A stretch of 64,000 nt of DNA, taken from Stichopus chloronotus. Lineage: Eukaryota > Echinodermata > Holothuroidea > Aspidochirotida > Stichopodidae. The stretch lies in contig CM037843.1 in assembly GCA_021234535.1 (NCBI GenBank), positions 13,849,979 through 13,913,978 on the forward strand, read 5' to 3'. Shown piece after piece: positions 1 to 13,220 of the stretch. Position 1 is the first letter of the stretch; each line of letters starts with the position of its first letter. The notes under the pieces were generated by a model. It searched no databases, was not told the DNA's origin, and saw nothing but the letters and a program-made list of their open reading frames with translations. The position numbers were made by a program, and so were the translations under genes.

Positions 1-70
1 CGACTACCGTCGTGGCAGCTATCACCAGAGCCAATAGAACATCAGTCCAGATGACTGCCCTCATACCACC
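1..70 (-). CDS. SLC5 transporter coding exon 5, cut by the window edge
   Basis: Acceptor ATAG at 74-71, then GGMRAVIWTDVLLALVIAA, matching the conserved GG-x-(K/R)AV-x-WTD block before the next membrane segment. The exon runs off the left end of the window. Confidence 0.9.
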
Positions 71-3000
71 CTATACAGTTAACAAATTAAGATCGGAGAA
101 TGGGATTTTCCTTTCTTGAGTTTCTTTCCCCCCCCCCCTTTTTTTTTATTCCACAACTGGATTTGAGCAGTTTGAAGCAACACGTTAATTATGACCATAA
201 AATTCACAAAGACATTTATAGGAGTAACTACTGTTAGGTATTTCTTATTTACTAGTGCAGTACATGTCACGAAACATATCGTAATTGAGCAACACAAACT
301 CTGGATTTTCTTTCAGCATGCATGAGAAGCAATCGCCTATCTAAGGAATTCACAAAGAATACTAAAATAATTATTTTTCTTCCTTCTATTCTTCATTCTT
401 ATTTGAGGTAATCAACTTTCACAAACTCCAAGACGTCGCGCTTCGCACCGCGACATACGTTCAGTAATTTCATCATTATGGTACTCTTTCCATTGGAAAG
501 GAAGAAATCGTGTCATCTTGTAAATAAAATGTCCTATACGTTAAAGGGGCTCATTGAGTTGATATCAATAAGTTTGTGATTATTGAAGGGTATAAACACG
601 TGACAATACTTATAATTAGCATAATTAGTCATGTTTCACATCCAATGGTTCATGAAAACTTGTTCACGTTTTAACCCTCACCGGTACCTGCTGTGTGCAT
701 TTGAATAGGCCTAAGTACTAATATGAAAAGTGTTTGGTCACGAACCTTTAAAAACAAATTGAATCGTTAATTACTCACTCATTTACGTTCCTCTGTATGT
801 GAAACATTAGGATCCTCTTAGTTTGACCATTTGTCATTAGTATGTTAGGGAAACTTGACAGGTTTAGAAAAAAATTAGTGAATTTCATAAATTCATAAAA
901 TAACTCAATGAGCCTCTTTAAGGTCCATTTACCATTGAGTTTTGTTAGAATGTCCTCAGTTCAAATTGTTTCTCTGTGTATCCTTCAAATGTTTTGTACG
1001 AATGTACGAATGACGTTAGTTTTAAGTATGAATTTGACTTTACCATAGCTGTGTAAAATGTGCAAACAACTCCAGCCGTTACTATCACTATCCACAAGTC
1101 AAGAGTGGTCACTGAAAAAGAAAGAAAAATGATAAAAATGAAAATGTGGTAATAAACGCACCAATCGCAGATGCTTGTGTACGCATATGCGCATGCATAC
1201 GCACATGCACACAAAGCGAGACATTTACATTCGGTACATCTGACGTATCTGAACTTGCAAATAGTTCGTATTAGTCTATTTTCCATAGCTCTTGTTTGAA
1301 TGAAAAGGCTGTTTACAAATAATGCGAATGTGCTTTTTACTTTGAACTTCTTCATTGTTTTTGCCGAATATTTACAACGTCAAGGCAGCAACATTTGGAA
1401 GTGAAGTGAGAGGCATGGATATGATCGGATGTATACATGCTTAAGAGGCCTTTAGAAGTAGCCGTAGGTTTTGTGTACAAGCTTATGAAGACGACTAATT
1501 GTGGTATGCTACCACTTATAAGGTCACGTGCAGGTTAGGCTTACCGGTGTCGATGACAAGAGCTGGTGCAAATGTGACGATAGAGACGTAAAAGATAGTC
1601 TGCAGTAAAAAACAGACCGCACCCAACATTCTCATCGGTAGACCGTATCTGAGATGGAGGTACTGAAAGACCGAAAGACATACATACTTACAGACATACG
1701 AAGAGAAATGAGAAAAGACAAGAAAAAAACAACAGACGAAATGGAAAAAGACCAATAATCTTTTGGGTATAACAATAAGTGATAAATGTAAACTTCTGTT
1801 TGCACCGCGTTCAAAATTTGGTCCCGGGTCCATAGTCGGTTGTTACCCGGTTACCCGAAAGTATGACTTCAGTCAGGCTTTACGAATTTGCTATGGCTTC
1901 ATAATACGACATTTTGATTTGCAAAAGTTTGCATGTTACTATATAACCATATATCGTACGTATGGACATAACAAACGTACAATACACGTTCACGAAACTT
2001 TGGATCCGGGTAGGAAGTCCATAACCGGGTCCTATAGTCCCAGATGCAAACATTAATTTAAAGACATATATCGGCTTTTGGGGTTACTCACTTTGCTCTC
2101 CTTGTTTTGTTTTTTCTTTCTAATTAGAGCCTTAAGGAATTGTTCAAAAGTACATTCTAGTTATCATTCATTGAATTCTAATAGTAACTTATAGGCGTAA
2201 ACTCTTGAGTGTTGTTTGAGACCAATAGGTAAAATGAAGCAGATTGTGTAACGAAAGATTTATAATGCAGGTTCACGTAGACCAGTTTATAACTGAGCTA
2301 GGTGCTACTTGGGAAGGGCAAAAAAAAAATCATATGGTTTTTCTAGACCAGTTTTTCACCAGCAACAAGAATATATTAAGTAAAAAACCTGTTACCTCAA
2401 AACATTTTGCGAGGGAGCTTTTTTTTTTTTACAAATGAACTATCAAAAGTGCATATATGGGTTAAAAGAAGCATTTATAAGAAATATTTGTCCATTTATG
2501 AATTGCTTTTGATCTTAGTAAAGAATAGAAAAACCCACTTCTCTATTAAAAATATGTTAAAATTATACATATGATGACCACCATAATTCAATGAAAAACT
2601 GTTCATATGGACTAGGTCAGCAGAAATAAATTATGTTTGTCCAAATACTCAGCTAAACTATAATCAAACTCGAGTGCGATGTTATTGCTCTGAGTGTACC
2701 TGAGTGTTACAGTTGACGACGATTGAAAAAAAAAATGGGCGCAAAAAATGAAAATAATGGGATGATTACATCTAAAGTAGTAAAAACCATTTAAAAAAAA
2801 ACTAAGTTGATTGTAGAAGTAAAAAAAAAAAAATTCACATTCTTGTGGGCTTCTATTCCGGGCATTTGTAACGTGAAACAAGCAGTCGTTTAAATTTACG
2901 ACGCAGTTTCAAAGCCGGGCGTGAAGGTTTTGCTAGAAGGGCGCTTACAAGACAACATTGTGCCTTCGATTTTTTTCCTATTGTATGATTCGTTTCGAAT

Positions 3001-3590
3001 AGTTACATCGAGGGATATTTTATGACCATCCATTTATTGGCGGTATATGACCCTACCTGATAAGCTGTGGTAATATCTAGACCATAAAACACAGGCACGA
3101 ACAGTTCGCTTATTACCACCGCAGTCAAGAGTGCATGAAATCCCGGTAGCAGGTAGTGGGCTGTGTTGGCATAAATTTCTCCCGCGAAACCCAACATCGA
3201 GACAGGGGACGTGAAGGACGCCAATGTCGTAAGGGCTATGGGTATGAAGTACACGCTTCGATCAGCCAAGAAAAAACTGGAAGTTCAAAAGATTTATACG
3301 AGAAAAAAAAAATCAATCATTCTGGAAGGTGCAAAAGTATGAAAATACCTGGCAAATTCTTCTTTTTCAATCTTACAAAGGTGGACCCAACTGAATTCCA
3401 GGAATAATCTGACAATAATGTGCATATTTGAAAGCAAAATAAAAGAAAACAGAGAGACCGCTAACCCCCTTGTTGTGGTAGGCTTTTTCCTCACGCCGTG
3501 ATAAATTCCGAACGCGATTAAAACCAGAATAAGCAAAGTCATCACCACGTAATCGACGACACTCAAAGGATTGTAAGAACTTTCAGCCAT
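1..3590 (-). CDS. SLC5-family sodium/solute cotransporter, N-terminal five exons (partial gene)
   Basis: Five exons on the minus strand join in one consistent phase into about 201 N-terminal residues: 3590-3466, 3276-3057, 1662-1545, 1111-1044 and 70-1. Landmarks of the sodium/solute symporter family are present in order: a first membrane segment (residues about 14-30), FFLADRS, ASFTSPVSMLGFAGEIY, LFVPVFY, FAPAL, LDLW, VCTFYTAM and GGMRAVIWTDV. These match by eye the SLC5A8/SLC5A12 (monocarboxylate) and SLC5A6 (multivitamin) branch, plasma-membrane carriers that use the sodium gradient to import small organic anions. The exact substrate cannot be read from this part. A full family member is about 600 residues, so two thirds of the gene lies beyond base 1. 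The ATG at 3590 is chosen because the short tail before the first membrane segment is normal for the family. No frameshift or internal stop is seen. Confidence 0.9.
1044..1111 (-). CDS. SLC5 transporter coding exon 4
   Basis: A polypyrimidine-rich acceptor (TTTCTTTTTCAG) precedes the exon, and the donor is ATG|GTAAAG at 1043. It encodes TTLDLWIVIVTAGVVCTFYTAM, the family's DLW...GVVCTFY segment. Together with the single base from exon 3 its 68 bases make 23 whole codons. Confidence 0.92.
1545..1662 (-). CDS. SLC5 transporter coding exon 3
   Basis: Acceptor TTTCAG at 1668-1663 and donor ACCG|GTAAGC at 1544. It encodes YLHLRYG, equivalent to the usual YEYLELRF, then a membrane segment ending TFAPALVIDT. 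It enters in phase 0 and leaves in phase 1, fitting both neighbours. Confidence 0.92.
3057..3276 (-). CDS. SLC5 transporter coding exon 2
   Basis: Acceptor CCAG at 3280-3277 and donor CAG|GTAGGG at 3056. It encodes FFLADRS, the ASF...LG...EIY segment and ELFVPVFYGLDITTAYQ, which cover membrane segments 2-3 of the family fold. The 220 bases plus the two carried over from exon 1 leave the exit in phase 0. Confidence 0.92.
3466..3590 (-). CDS. SLC5 transporter coding exon 1
   Basis: Starts at ATG (3590-3588) and encodes 41 codons plus two bases. It holds a short acidic N terminus and the hydrophobic run VVMTLLILVLIAFGIYHG, the first membrane segment, followed by basic KK. The donor is GTTAGC at 3465-3460, a weak but usable site. 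It is chosen because the codon GG+T restores the family's G-FFLADRS junction with exon 2. Confidence 0.85.
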
Positions 3591-6500
3591 TTTTGTCGAC
3601 CTGGGAGAAAGAGTATACAGGTCGCACATCACCATTAGATTACATACATCGGGAGGGATGGTCCCGTCTGCCTAAAACTGCCTAAATTGTATCATAGTGA
3701 GCATTTTTTTTTTTTGTGGCCATGTTGTTACTTGTCATTACTTCATATTTTTTTTTTAATTGGATGTACCAATGATGTAAAAATTAGGACAATTAAGGGA
3801 GATTTTAATAGTGGTGTGGGACCTAAAGCAAGATTAATGAAATTATGATTGTGTAACAGTACCCGAATATAGTCCTTTCCAACAAAGCAAGGTTTTGGCA
3901 TGTAGACATCCTTAATTGCATCTTTTGACGCAGACGGTTACTGAAAGACCAAATCTAGGCTCTGATCCTTAACAGCAGTTAACAGAATTTGGACCTCACT
4001 CCTCCATGATAAATTTCTGTATTAATTTGCTGATGTTCATATAATTTTCATTTACTCAAGTTACAGTAATGTGGTACTTTACTTATGGAGCTGTAACGGG
4101 CTTACCTTGAAGATGTAATGCACTAACAACTTGATAATTTAGTCAGCCAACTGGGTAAAAAGACAAATAGAAATGTCATATCATCACATAAGTACTGCAC
4201 GAATGTAAACTTTCAAACGACGTAACGGTGAGCAAAAGAAAAATGCCAACATGGACACAGCAAAATAACAAATGTACAATTCATTTAAATTGCGTCTACA
4301 TTATATCAAACTTCCTATTTATGCATAATCTGTGCAATCCGATGGACACATGAATATCTCCATATTTTTCATTGTTGTCTATACAAGGAACCACACTTCT
4401 CTGTGGATCCTAAAAACCAGTGCGGCTGTTAATTCCATGAAGCGATTAAAGCAGGGTGTTATCTGAAGGAAGAAAAAACTGGCCATTATTACTTCTCGAT
4501 ATTTTTCTTTCATTTTATACCAACCTCGAAGATAACATCTCCTTTCCTTCACCTTTCTTTCAGGAGAAATTTCCCTAATGAGAGTGTTAATTAGACAGAA
4601 AGTGCATGTTAGAAGAAGGAAGATTGATTTAGTTTGTTCTGCTAAATCCTTACGGAAAGTTGAAATTCGCAGGGAAGTTACATGCATTTACCACAAGATC
4701 CGATTCTGCTAAAATATGAAATATTTTAGAAATTTGGCTGTTTTTATTCCCACAAACAGACCATGGAAAGGCAGTTTTCACAGCTTGTTGCTGTCGGAAG
4801 TAAAGCCAACGTTTTGGTGCATTTTACAGAACGCACAAGAATAACAGAATAACACATTTGAATCTTTTTGAATCTTAACCCGTATGCTAACAGATTTTCT
4901 GTATGATGTCATATTGACAAGTTCTTATATCTTAATAGTAATAAATGCTAATTGCAAGTAAACACTGAAAGATATTCCCTGCCGCTTATCTTAAATACTT
5001 TCAGTAAGCTATGACAGCAAACACGAGGGAGGGAGGATTCGATAGGAATTTGAAATTATGAAGATAAAAATACCTTTACTGGAATAGAAAATACGGTGAC
5101 TAAATTGTCAACGAAACAGGAAAAAGGGGGAGCGAGGGGGGGGGGGGGGATAAGAGAACAAGAGCTAGTGACCAAGGGGCAACAAAATGGTAGAAAAAAA
5201 AGTCGACTAGACGAAATTGGCAAAGTATGGATTATTATTTTTGGTGCCTACCTTAAAGTATACTGATGCGTATATGAGAATACGGGTTACCGGGATAAGT
5301 TGTGACGTATTAGTCCTTTGAGACCGGAAAAGACCGATATATAGGTCTGCTTACGAAAGCTGGAGTAACATGTTCAATCTTACAGCATGCGGTTTATTAT
5401 ATCACCAGTAATGTAAAATTATTTAATGGCATCGTATAAAATACAGCCCAGGTACAGAGGGACAATCGTGGAGTAATTCCCACGTTTTTAGACTGCTGAA
5501 TTCTTCCTTCCATCGCGATGACAATAAGATTGTAAAACAATGTAATTTAACGGCACCTTCGTATCCCCTTTTGCAGATCCCTTTGCTTACCATTCGGTAC
5601 TTGTCAATTGGCAAACAAATACCTTGATCTCCTGTAAAATCATCGGTTTTATGTTACCTGTCGTTTACGCTCTCGACGAGTGCAAAGTTGGATGGTCGAT
5701 GAACAACCAAGTTCAAGCAACAACAAAGCGCTGGATCAAAAAGTCGCTAAGTCGAAGTGTATCATTCCATGCATACTTGGAATTACGGAAACGACCAAAC
5801 TGCAGAAAACTGGAAAAAAACGTTGTAATTATCTGTGATTCATTTTAACACTAATCAGTAGATTTAACGGAGGAGTTGTGATTACTATTTGGATTTTCTC
5901 GAAATCTTTAAAACACACGCACGTGACAAAGAATTAAGGACAAAAAGGAAAAACAAGTTACAAAAGAAAAACAAGTAAACAAAATGAACGAAAATTAAAC
6001 GAAAACGAAATTAAAACCTTAACAACCGGTCGATGCAGACATCATACGAAGAAAAATGATGCTTTAAGTGCATTTCAGTTTTTCAATGTTAATCATTGCC
6101 ATTTCTAGATCTTTAATCTTTAGTTTAGAATCTTTAATCTGTTCATTAACAGTCTCAAAAGGGTACTCAGATTGTTTGGTGAACATTTTATTGTGTGTGC
6201 TTCGTTTCACCTCCCAAGCTATTGTTGGCTTTTGCCTACTTTATTTTATCCAGTAGTTCTTGGGAAGATGTAAAGATTTGCAAGAGGATGGACATAAATG
6301 ATCTACCTGCATTACAAAATGTACAACAGTCCATCTGAAATTTATGTTCAGTACTATTTAACTTATTAGGTGGGGGAAATGTTAGACAAGCATATTGTAA
6401 TGCTCCCTTGATTACGTGGCACGTAACAGGTGGCTCTGCTATATATTTAACTCGGAGTGAAAAGCAAAGAAGAAAATGCACGTATTTCAACTTGAGCCAT

Positions 6501-7442
6501 CAACTACCTCAGTCATGCAAGTAAAAAATATTCTTGTCAGGTTACTAAATAACTGCCAATAATATCCCAATTAAGGGCGCACAAAGTCATGCAAACGGTA
6601 TAAGCATGTTCAAGGTATCCTACAGCAATTCGAAACATAATCATGTATAATAAAACGGTACGCGTGTTAAATTTATAAGTGACGTGAATGACGGGAAGGG
6701 GGTGGAAGCAAATGAGGTGAAGTTTCATTTCACATATCAATGCTCTAGACTTCTAAAGTTGTTATCTTAATATATATATAGATTTTAACGTAATACAGAA
6801 ATTTTCCTCCCGTTTGGCTGGATCCGTAAACAGGCCTCGATCGTGAGTGACCGTGGGCAACGACCAGAATGTTTCTTTATCGATTTTCTGACTAAACGAA
6901 AAGGAAAGAAAACCCCTCTTTTAACCACAATAGCTCGAAGTCAAATGTCCATCTGGCTGATTCGTTATTTGTCTTAACTCTTGAGATTAAACCAAAGGTC
7001 TTCTTTTCCATATTTATATTTCAAGTCGTGAGGTCGCCCAAGAGAACGCGGATAAGCAATAACGCTTGATTTAATTACTCTAAAATGTCGATAATTGATT
7101 GTTTTACAAACAATCATTAATCTGGATCAAACACGTTCTGTACACACCGAAGGGGCAATCTTTGTTTTCACATGCTGTGAAAAATATGTGTATAAAACAC
7201 ATGCATCCATCATAGTTATATAGTTATGACAGTTTTAAAATAGGTATGAAACAGACTTTTCCTGTCTTCTGTCCAAATTCGTGGACAATATTCCATTTTT
7301 GTTGTATTCAACTGTTGAAGTTTACCAAGAAACCATCTAAGAGGAGAAAGTACATCACACCTTCGGCGATCATCCAAGCCTTATCCTGCTCTATCCCTAC
7401 ATACACACCATTTTACCACTAACCTAAGGAAGCATTCGTCCT
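3591..7442. other. Upstream of SLC5 gene: no recognisable gene
   Basis: AT-rich noncoding sequence with a 14-G tract at 5136-5149. The promoter of the SLC5 gene should lie near 3600-4000 on the minus strand, but no TATA box or other site is clear. A lysine-rich, possibly coiled-coil reading (minus, about 6060-6230) is noted among rejected items. Confidence 0.5.
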
Positions 7443-7488
7443 TAAAATTCATTATATATATATATATATATATATATAATGAATTTTA
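7443..7488. repeat. 46-bp perfect palindrome around a (TA)n core
   Basis: TAAAATTCATTA and its reverse complement flank an alternating TA run, forming one uninterrupted palindrome centred at 7465. A second hairpin, arms TTCATTATT/AATAATGAA, follows at about 7494-7516. Such DNA can extrude a cruciform. No gene is associated. Confidence 0.85.
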
Positions 7489-9495
7489 TAATAATTCATT
7501 ATTTTATAAATAATGAACTTCAGCAACATATAAAATGAGTTTTAAATTTGTTAGTCCCTCCTTAGAGGTTTGTCTGGTAAAATGTTCCACTTGTGGTAAA
7601 ATCGAACCCCCCTACTGCAAAAGCTGCATTCTGGCCTGGTAGCCTTATACTTTTTGAATTATGACTACGTTACACAAATAGAAACATATCAGCGGCACAG
7701 TGACCTTTAGCTATACGCAAGAATAGCCATGCTGTGTGTTACTCAGTTCATTTATTTCTATTTTATGATTAGAGGTAAAGAGAACCATAATAAAGAATCA
7801 GTCGAGATTTGTATCTTACAAAATAAATTTAATTTTTGACAGTTCTCGAAGGACATTTATGATCCCTATTTTGAAATTTAAGTTACCTTTAGTCTGATTG
7901 CAAAATAAAAGGCAGCTGCACTTTTCTGGTCTCTGGTAGGTATAAACATCACGTTAATTGGAGAATGGCTGACAGGTCAGATCAAAACATGAATATTTGA
8001 GAGACCATTCTACATATACTGAAGAAAATCTGTCTCGAAATATTATGAATCAGTCTTGCCAGATTTAAAATAAAAGTTCATCAGAGAGATAAAGAGAGAT
8101 CTATGCAAGGAGAGCAATGTCCAGGGAATGGCAGCATTTTGAGTAAATTGGCAACGGACAAAATGACCCCAAACTTTTGCTCCGAAACTTTAAAAAAAAA
8201 AGCAGTAAACGTAAAAGTAAATCATTACTTCAGAGTGTACGTAAGAGAAAGAAGGAAGAAAAGGAGAAACTTGAAAAAAAAAAAAACCTTGAAATTATAA
8301 TTTGCCAGGTAGAAAATTAGTCACCAAACCCCGCAAGAGACTAGAGAAGGGGTGAACGACATTTAAGGAGATATATACTCCAGTATGCAAGAAGTGCAAA
8401 GTAATTTCACCGTCTGTATGCTATAGCATCAGTCACCCTGTGAGGGTTTTAAGTAATTGACGGACACGTTCGGATGGCTGGCTTTGTGAGAGTTCCTTTG
8501 GGATATCACTTTTTAAAATATTTTAAAATATATAGCCAGTGACTTCGACTATATTAGGCTCACATGCGTATACCATGCATTATAACGCCCTTGATCTGTA
8601 TTTGGTTTTATAGATATACTCCCGAGCATGAAGAAGCTGGCTGTATACGTGTTGGAGTGTATACGAAGAAAGGAAACGGGCGAGGCAAAAGGAAGAAAAA
8701 GATAACAGAAAAAAATAAAAAAAGGAGGGAAGAAAGATTTAGAAAAGCTGCTGGCGAAACACGACCATTGCTGGAGAAAGAAAAAAAATGACGGAAGCGA
8801 AATTATGGAATATATAAAACCGGTGGATGCATAGAATGAATTCTAATCCGCGGACTGGAGTCTGGAGGAGGGAGAAATTAATGTATTGCACAACTTTAAA
8901 AGGAAAAAAACGCACAAACACACACACACAGATACACGCAGGAGTAGAACCGTCTGTATACCCGAAAGATATAAAACGAAGACAATCTAGGCTAAAATAA
9001 TGCCAGGGGAATTTTCTTTCTCAAACGTCAAATACGTGAGCGTTGATTCATGTTTCAAAGCTCATTAAAGAAAGATTCATCTTCCGTAAGGTTGAAGCTA
9101 GTGGTAGACATGGAAGCATCCCTGAAAAAGGTCTCACAAGGTGCATGAGATACATTTCTCTCAGATGAAGACATTTTCTCCATTAATCAGATTATATGAT
9201 TATTATTATTTTCGTGAATGTCACTGAGTGTCACCGAAGAATTAATGACCCGAATGATTCAATATTAAATGTGGATAATTCAGATACTGAATGATAAGTG
9301 TTTGTCTGTCTTGGATGATACATTTGATTTCGGTTTCTTATCGCACGTCTCGTCAATAAACGTTGCCATTTTAACTACGAGCAATATTGCCAATTGTTTT
9401 CAACTTCTCATTTGAGACAATTTAAATCAGCTAATTCCATCAAACTGAAAGTGAATTGGATAGCGTTGATGTTTCTTTGTACTCTGGCTTCATGA

Positions 9496-9620
9496 GCTAC
9501 AAGCATGGAGCATGCTACAGCCTACAAGCATGGAGCATGCTACAGATATAATTATGGAACATGCTACAGGCTACAAACATGGAACATCCCACAGAATGCA
9601 AGCATGAAACATGCCACAAG
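9496..9620. repeat. 25-bp minisatellite, five units
   Basis: Five tandem units starting at about 9496, 9521, 9546, 9570 and 9595. The first two share a 24-base run, and later units carry substitutions such as GGAACATG for GGAGCATG. The unit contains the short inverted motif GCATG...CATGC. Confidence 0.85.
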
Positions 9621-11629
9621 GTAGAGCCATTATTCAAGATTATTAAAAAGTATAGTCACTGACCTTCAATTGACATAATCTGACCTTTGACTGTACAAAG
9701 ACGTTGCTTCAAACGTGTGATAATAATTCCTTTATTCAGAAGAATATGAACACACTCTCAAGGGATAATTGCTGACCGTGTGAGTTTCCTACTGAGTCGC
9801 TGACTGGTTCAAATGACGAAAGCATTACAGTCAAAGGTAGAAAGAAAGTCAGAACTTTTGACAGTAAAATATTACTCTTGAACGAGACTTTCAAAGATAT
9901 CGATTAAAATGTGTTAAACACCGTCACTAAATTTCACGTGCATATTTTGTTTACTTTCCGTCAAATTGCGATTTGAAAGTTTATAGAAACCCACTGAAGG
10001 AACTGCTATTTTGACATCGTGTTGACATGACCTGACTTGTACTTAATAACTTTTTTTTCTTTATAATGTATCGTAAAATACTTTAAAGGAAAGCAAAGAT
10101 TCAAGTCAACGTATCAAAGTTTGACCATTGCATAATAAATCTCAATAATTCAACACAAAATGTATACAAGTGTGTGTGCATTTATGAAAGTTTGGAGCAG
10201 AGGATACACAGAAATGCACTAAAATTCCTACGTCCAGAGGTTATTTGACGTCATAATTCGACTTGCTTAAGTTCACATTCAACTAAAGCTGAGAAGTTCA
10301 AAATGTATAAAGTGGGGCGGAAACGATATATTTGAATGAAAATTGGGAAAATGTTTGTCCAACACTTCTGTTTCATATTTCATGAAGATACTCCAAGGGT
10401 TTGATCTTGTTCACGCAATAAATGACAATACCTTTTGAACTGAAAAAGAGTAATAATTTGGTGTTTTGTGAAGGAGACAAATCAAGTTTACAAAAGCACC
10501 TGTGATTTCCAAGAACTAAAGGATAGCCTATACTAAATGGAAATAATTTGAAAGTAAGATTTACAAACTTAAGATGTTCACAGGTATATGGAAATTCACC
10601 GCATATGGAGAGCACCAATGTCGGTATGAGGTATCATAGGTAACATAAATAGTGCTCTTCTGCTCTTAGACCAACTGCATAATTAAGAAGACAGAGGAAG
10701 AGGTCACACCGTATAATGTAAATGGGGTGAAAGGAAATTTAAGAAGCTAAATATATATGTAACATACTTTATCATTAGGAGAAGGTTAGACAGACAGAGA
10801 ATGTAACAGTCAAGGTAAGATAGGAAACGAACCGTTAAAATTTTACTATACGTGGCAAAACAGATTCGATGTACCTGTGTATAGGTAATATATAGGCTTA
10901 TATACATATTGGGAAGCTGTATGTTACGTGCTGCTAGACTACATACATCACATTATGATTTATGTAGTTTAAACGAATATATGGAATATTACAAGTAACA
11001 TAAGTAACATAGGCGACGTTGTCATCGATTCCCCTCGTATTTATCCTCCAGTGGCCAATTATGTTATTCTCATATAGTGTTAGACATTTTGAAACTTGTG
11101 CATTTGTGTCTGTCAATATATTGTAGACAGTTGCAGTTACACAGATGAAGCAATAAAAATACTGTTTCAGTTACCTTCACCGAAGAGCAAGGCATGGGTG
11201 TAACACACAGGTGGATGGTGAATATTATGTATGGGTGGTCACGTAAGAACGAAGGAAAGGTTACATGTATTCAAGTTACAAATAGCAGAATCTTCAATAG
11301 AAATTCTCTAAAGTAAGACTGCATCTCACGTGGGATAAAAATGGCCCTTAACGGAAGTACCCACAGCGAGAAAATGCAATGATTGAAAAAAAGAAGGGGG
11401 GGGGATGGGCATATTTTGTGAGAAATAAAGTTTAAGAGAAATATCCTAAGCGTTAGGAAGTCGTAAGGGATTTCGAAGGTATCAGTTATAAAACCATACG
11501 AAAGGACATAACATGAAGGGCGCCACACAGACGTATTCCTTACGAAAAAGGAAGAAACACACTGTAAAGTACAGCAAACTATACTTCATACTACTACCAT
11601 AAAATAAAGTAAAAGTCAATGCAGAGAAA

Positions 11630-11905
11630 CGAAATGCGGTACCATACTGCATGGTATAATCTGCTACAACACAATGCAGCCCTATGCAACGCAACCGTAA
11701 AACTAAATACAGCACTATAGTATATAATATACAATACAATGCGATCTGATAACAGATCAGACGATGTAATGCAACACCACAATGCAATGCCATATCATGC
11801 AATACAACATATAACGCAGAGCAGCGCCACAATGCAGTAGAATACAATGCAGTACCCCAAAGCAATACAATACAACGCAACGTCATATAATATATACAAC
11901 GCATT
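11630..11905. repeat. Degenerate CAATR/CAACR-type simple-sequence region
   Basis: Words such as AATGCAA, ATACAATGC and CAACGCAA recur irregularly over about 275 bases. This looks like a decayed pentanucleotide repeat. It is why a 140-codon open frame appears on the minus strand with Cys/Leu/Tyr-rich composition, which I do not regard as a protein. Confidence 0.6.
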
Positions 11906-13181
11906 CATGTGATCTACTCATGTGACAAGACTGTCTGACTGATTGACTGACTGACTGCACTTAATGCACTGTAAAGCAATGTGTGAAAATATGACGGGTT
12001 TAATGTAAATTCTAAGTTGTAAAAAAATACATAATATTATAAGAACTTAAAAATAATCCTCTTAAAATATTTCGCTCCCGGCAGATTATATTGCATGTGC
12101 AAGGCCACTTCAAGCAACACAGGCAGGAAGATGTCGCCAGTGGAATCCCTGTACTTGAACAACAAATAAAGGCAACTGAGTGACGTCTTAAAGTTTTCAG
12201 TAAGTTATAATAATGGAACATGTCTCCCAGCGTCACAGTAAAACAACTGAAAGAACACGACAAATTTATGGTACGTAGAAAACAGCTTTAATCGTTGTCT
12301 TTAATGTAAGTACCATAAATACTGTCCCTACAGCAAGGTAAATACATGCAATAACAATACAAAATGTGAGGAAGAGACGACCAATGTATAGCTGAAAATT
12401 CTCCGATTCATGATGTTAAAACATTTTTTTTTTTCTTTTTATCGATTTTGAGTAGCCTAGTATTCTACCATTTCCCGCCAAAGTGTAGACTTTTCTTGGG
12501 ATAAGATATCTCACAGTCGACGAATAGGAATATCCCAGGAATGACTGCTGGGTCGCTTTTATATTCTACAAAGTTTCTTTTTCTCTATGGTCCTTCTTTT
12601 CTCTCCTAAATAATGGTGTTGCCAAAATTAAAAGCAGTATAAGAAAATGAATTCTCTAGAAGAAAAGAAAAAGAAGGGAAAAGTAGTATGAAGGGAAGAA
12701 ACCCAACCAAAGAAATAAAAGTGTAAGGACATCAGCAGATTCTTGTTGTGAAATGAAATTGCCTACCCATTACCCTTCGTTTGCGAAAATGACGTCATAA
12801 CTATGTCTTTGCTAGGTATGAAATCTGACCATCATCCATCGTATAGGAAATTTCTCTCATAAAAATTAATAATAGTTTCTGAGTGGCTCGTGGGTAAACA
12901 GTGTAATACCTGAAACAACAGTAAATCATCTAGTCTTACTCCCTTCCTACCGCACCTCTTCCCCCTCATACCCCCCTTCTCCTCCCCCCCCCCCCTTTTG
13001 CAGAGATAACCAACTTTACTGACATTCAGATGCAATAATATTCACACGTAACCTGACACAAACATCATTCACAGGGGTCTGGGAAGTGGAAGACAAAACA
13101 CTTGTAGATTTCAGACATTGTTAATATGCTTTTATGGATAATGTTTTTTCAGATGAAATATAAACTATATAGATAACAGCT

Positions 13182-13220
13182 AGTCGAAATTTCGAGATAA
13201 TAAGTCGAAATTTCGACTTA
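13182..13220. repeat. Paired TCGAAATTTCGA palindromes
   Basis: Two copies of GTCGAAATTTCGA in tandem. The second sits in a perfect 20-bp palindrome at 13201-13220. A related decayed motif family occurs at 22.17-22.31 kb. Confidence 0.75.

Larger units (their letters stand above)
71..3465 (-). other. Introns 1-4 of the SLC5 gene
   Basis: Intron lengths from the splice sites are 189, 1394, 433 and 973 bases. They contain homopolymer runs (an 11-C tract at 128-138 next to a T run) and AT-rich unique sequence. I see no nested gene or transposon. Confidence 0.8.

Noticed and set aside
3156..3407. Plus-strand open frame of 83 codons over the SLC5 exon 2 region
   Set aside because: It is the antisense shadow of a well-supported coding exon, with no matching family and no own splice context.
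6060..6490. Minus-strand reading with TIAWEVKRSTHNKMF and a lysine-rich possible coiled coil
   Set aside because: It needs frame changes and has no recognisable family. It could be a decayed transposon protein, but I cannot support it.
7305..7400. Minus-strand reading AWMIAEGVMYFLLLDGFL resembling the start of an SLC16 transporter
   Set aside because: The diagnostic DGG-x-GW motif is absent and no second exon follows. The match rests on hydrophobic residues only.
11482..11904. 140-codon minus-strand open frame, the longest in the window
   Set aside because: It overlaps a degenerate CAATR simple repeat and has Cys/Leu/Tyr-rich repetitive composition. It is not a protein family.
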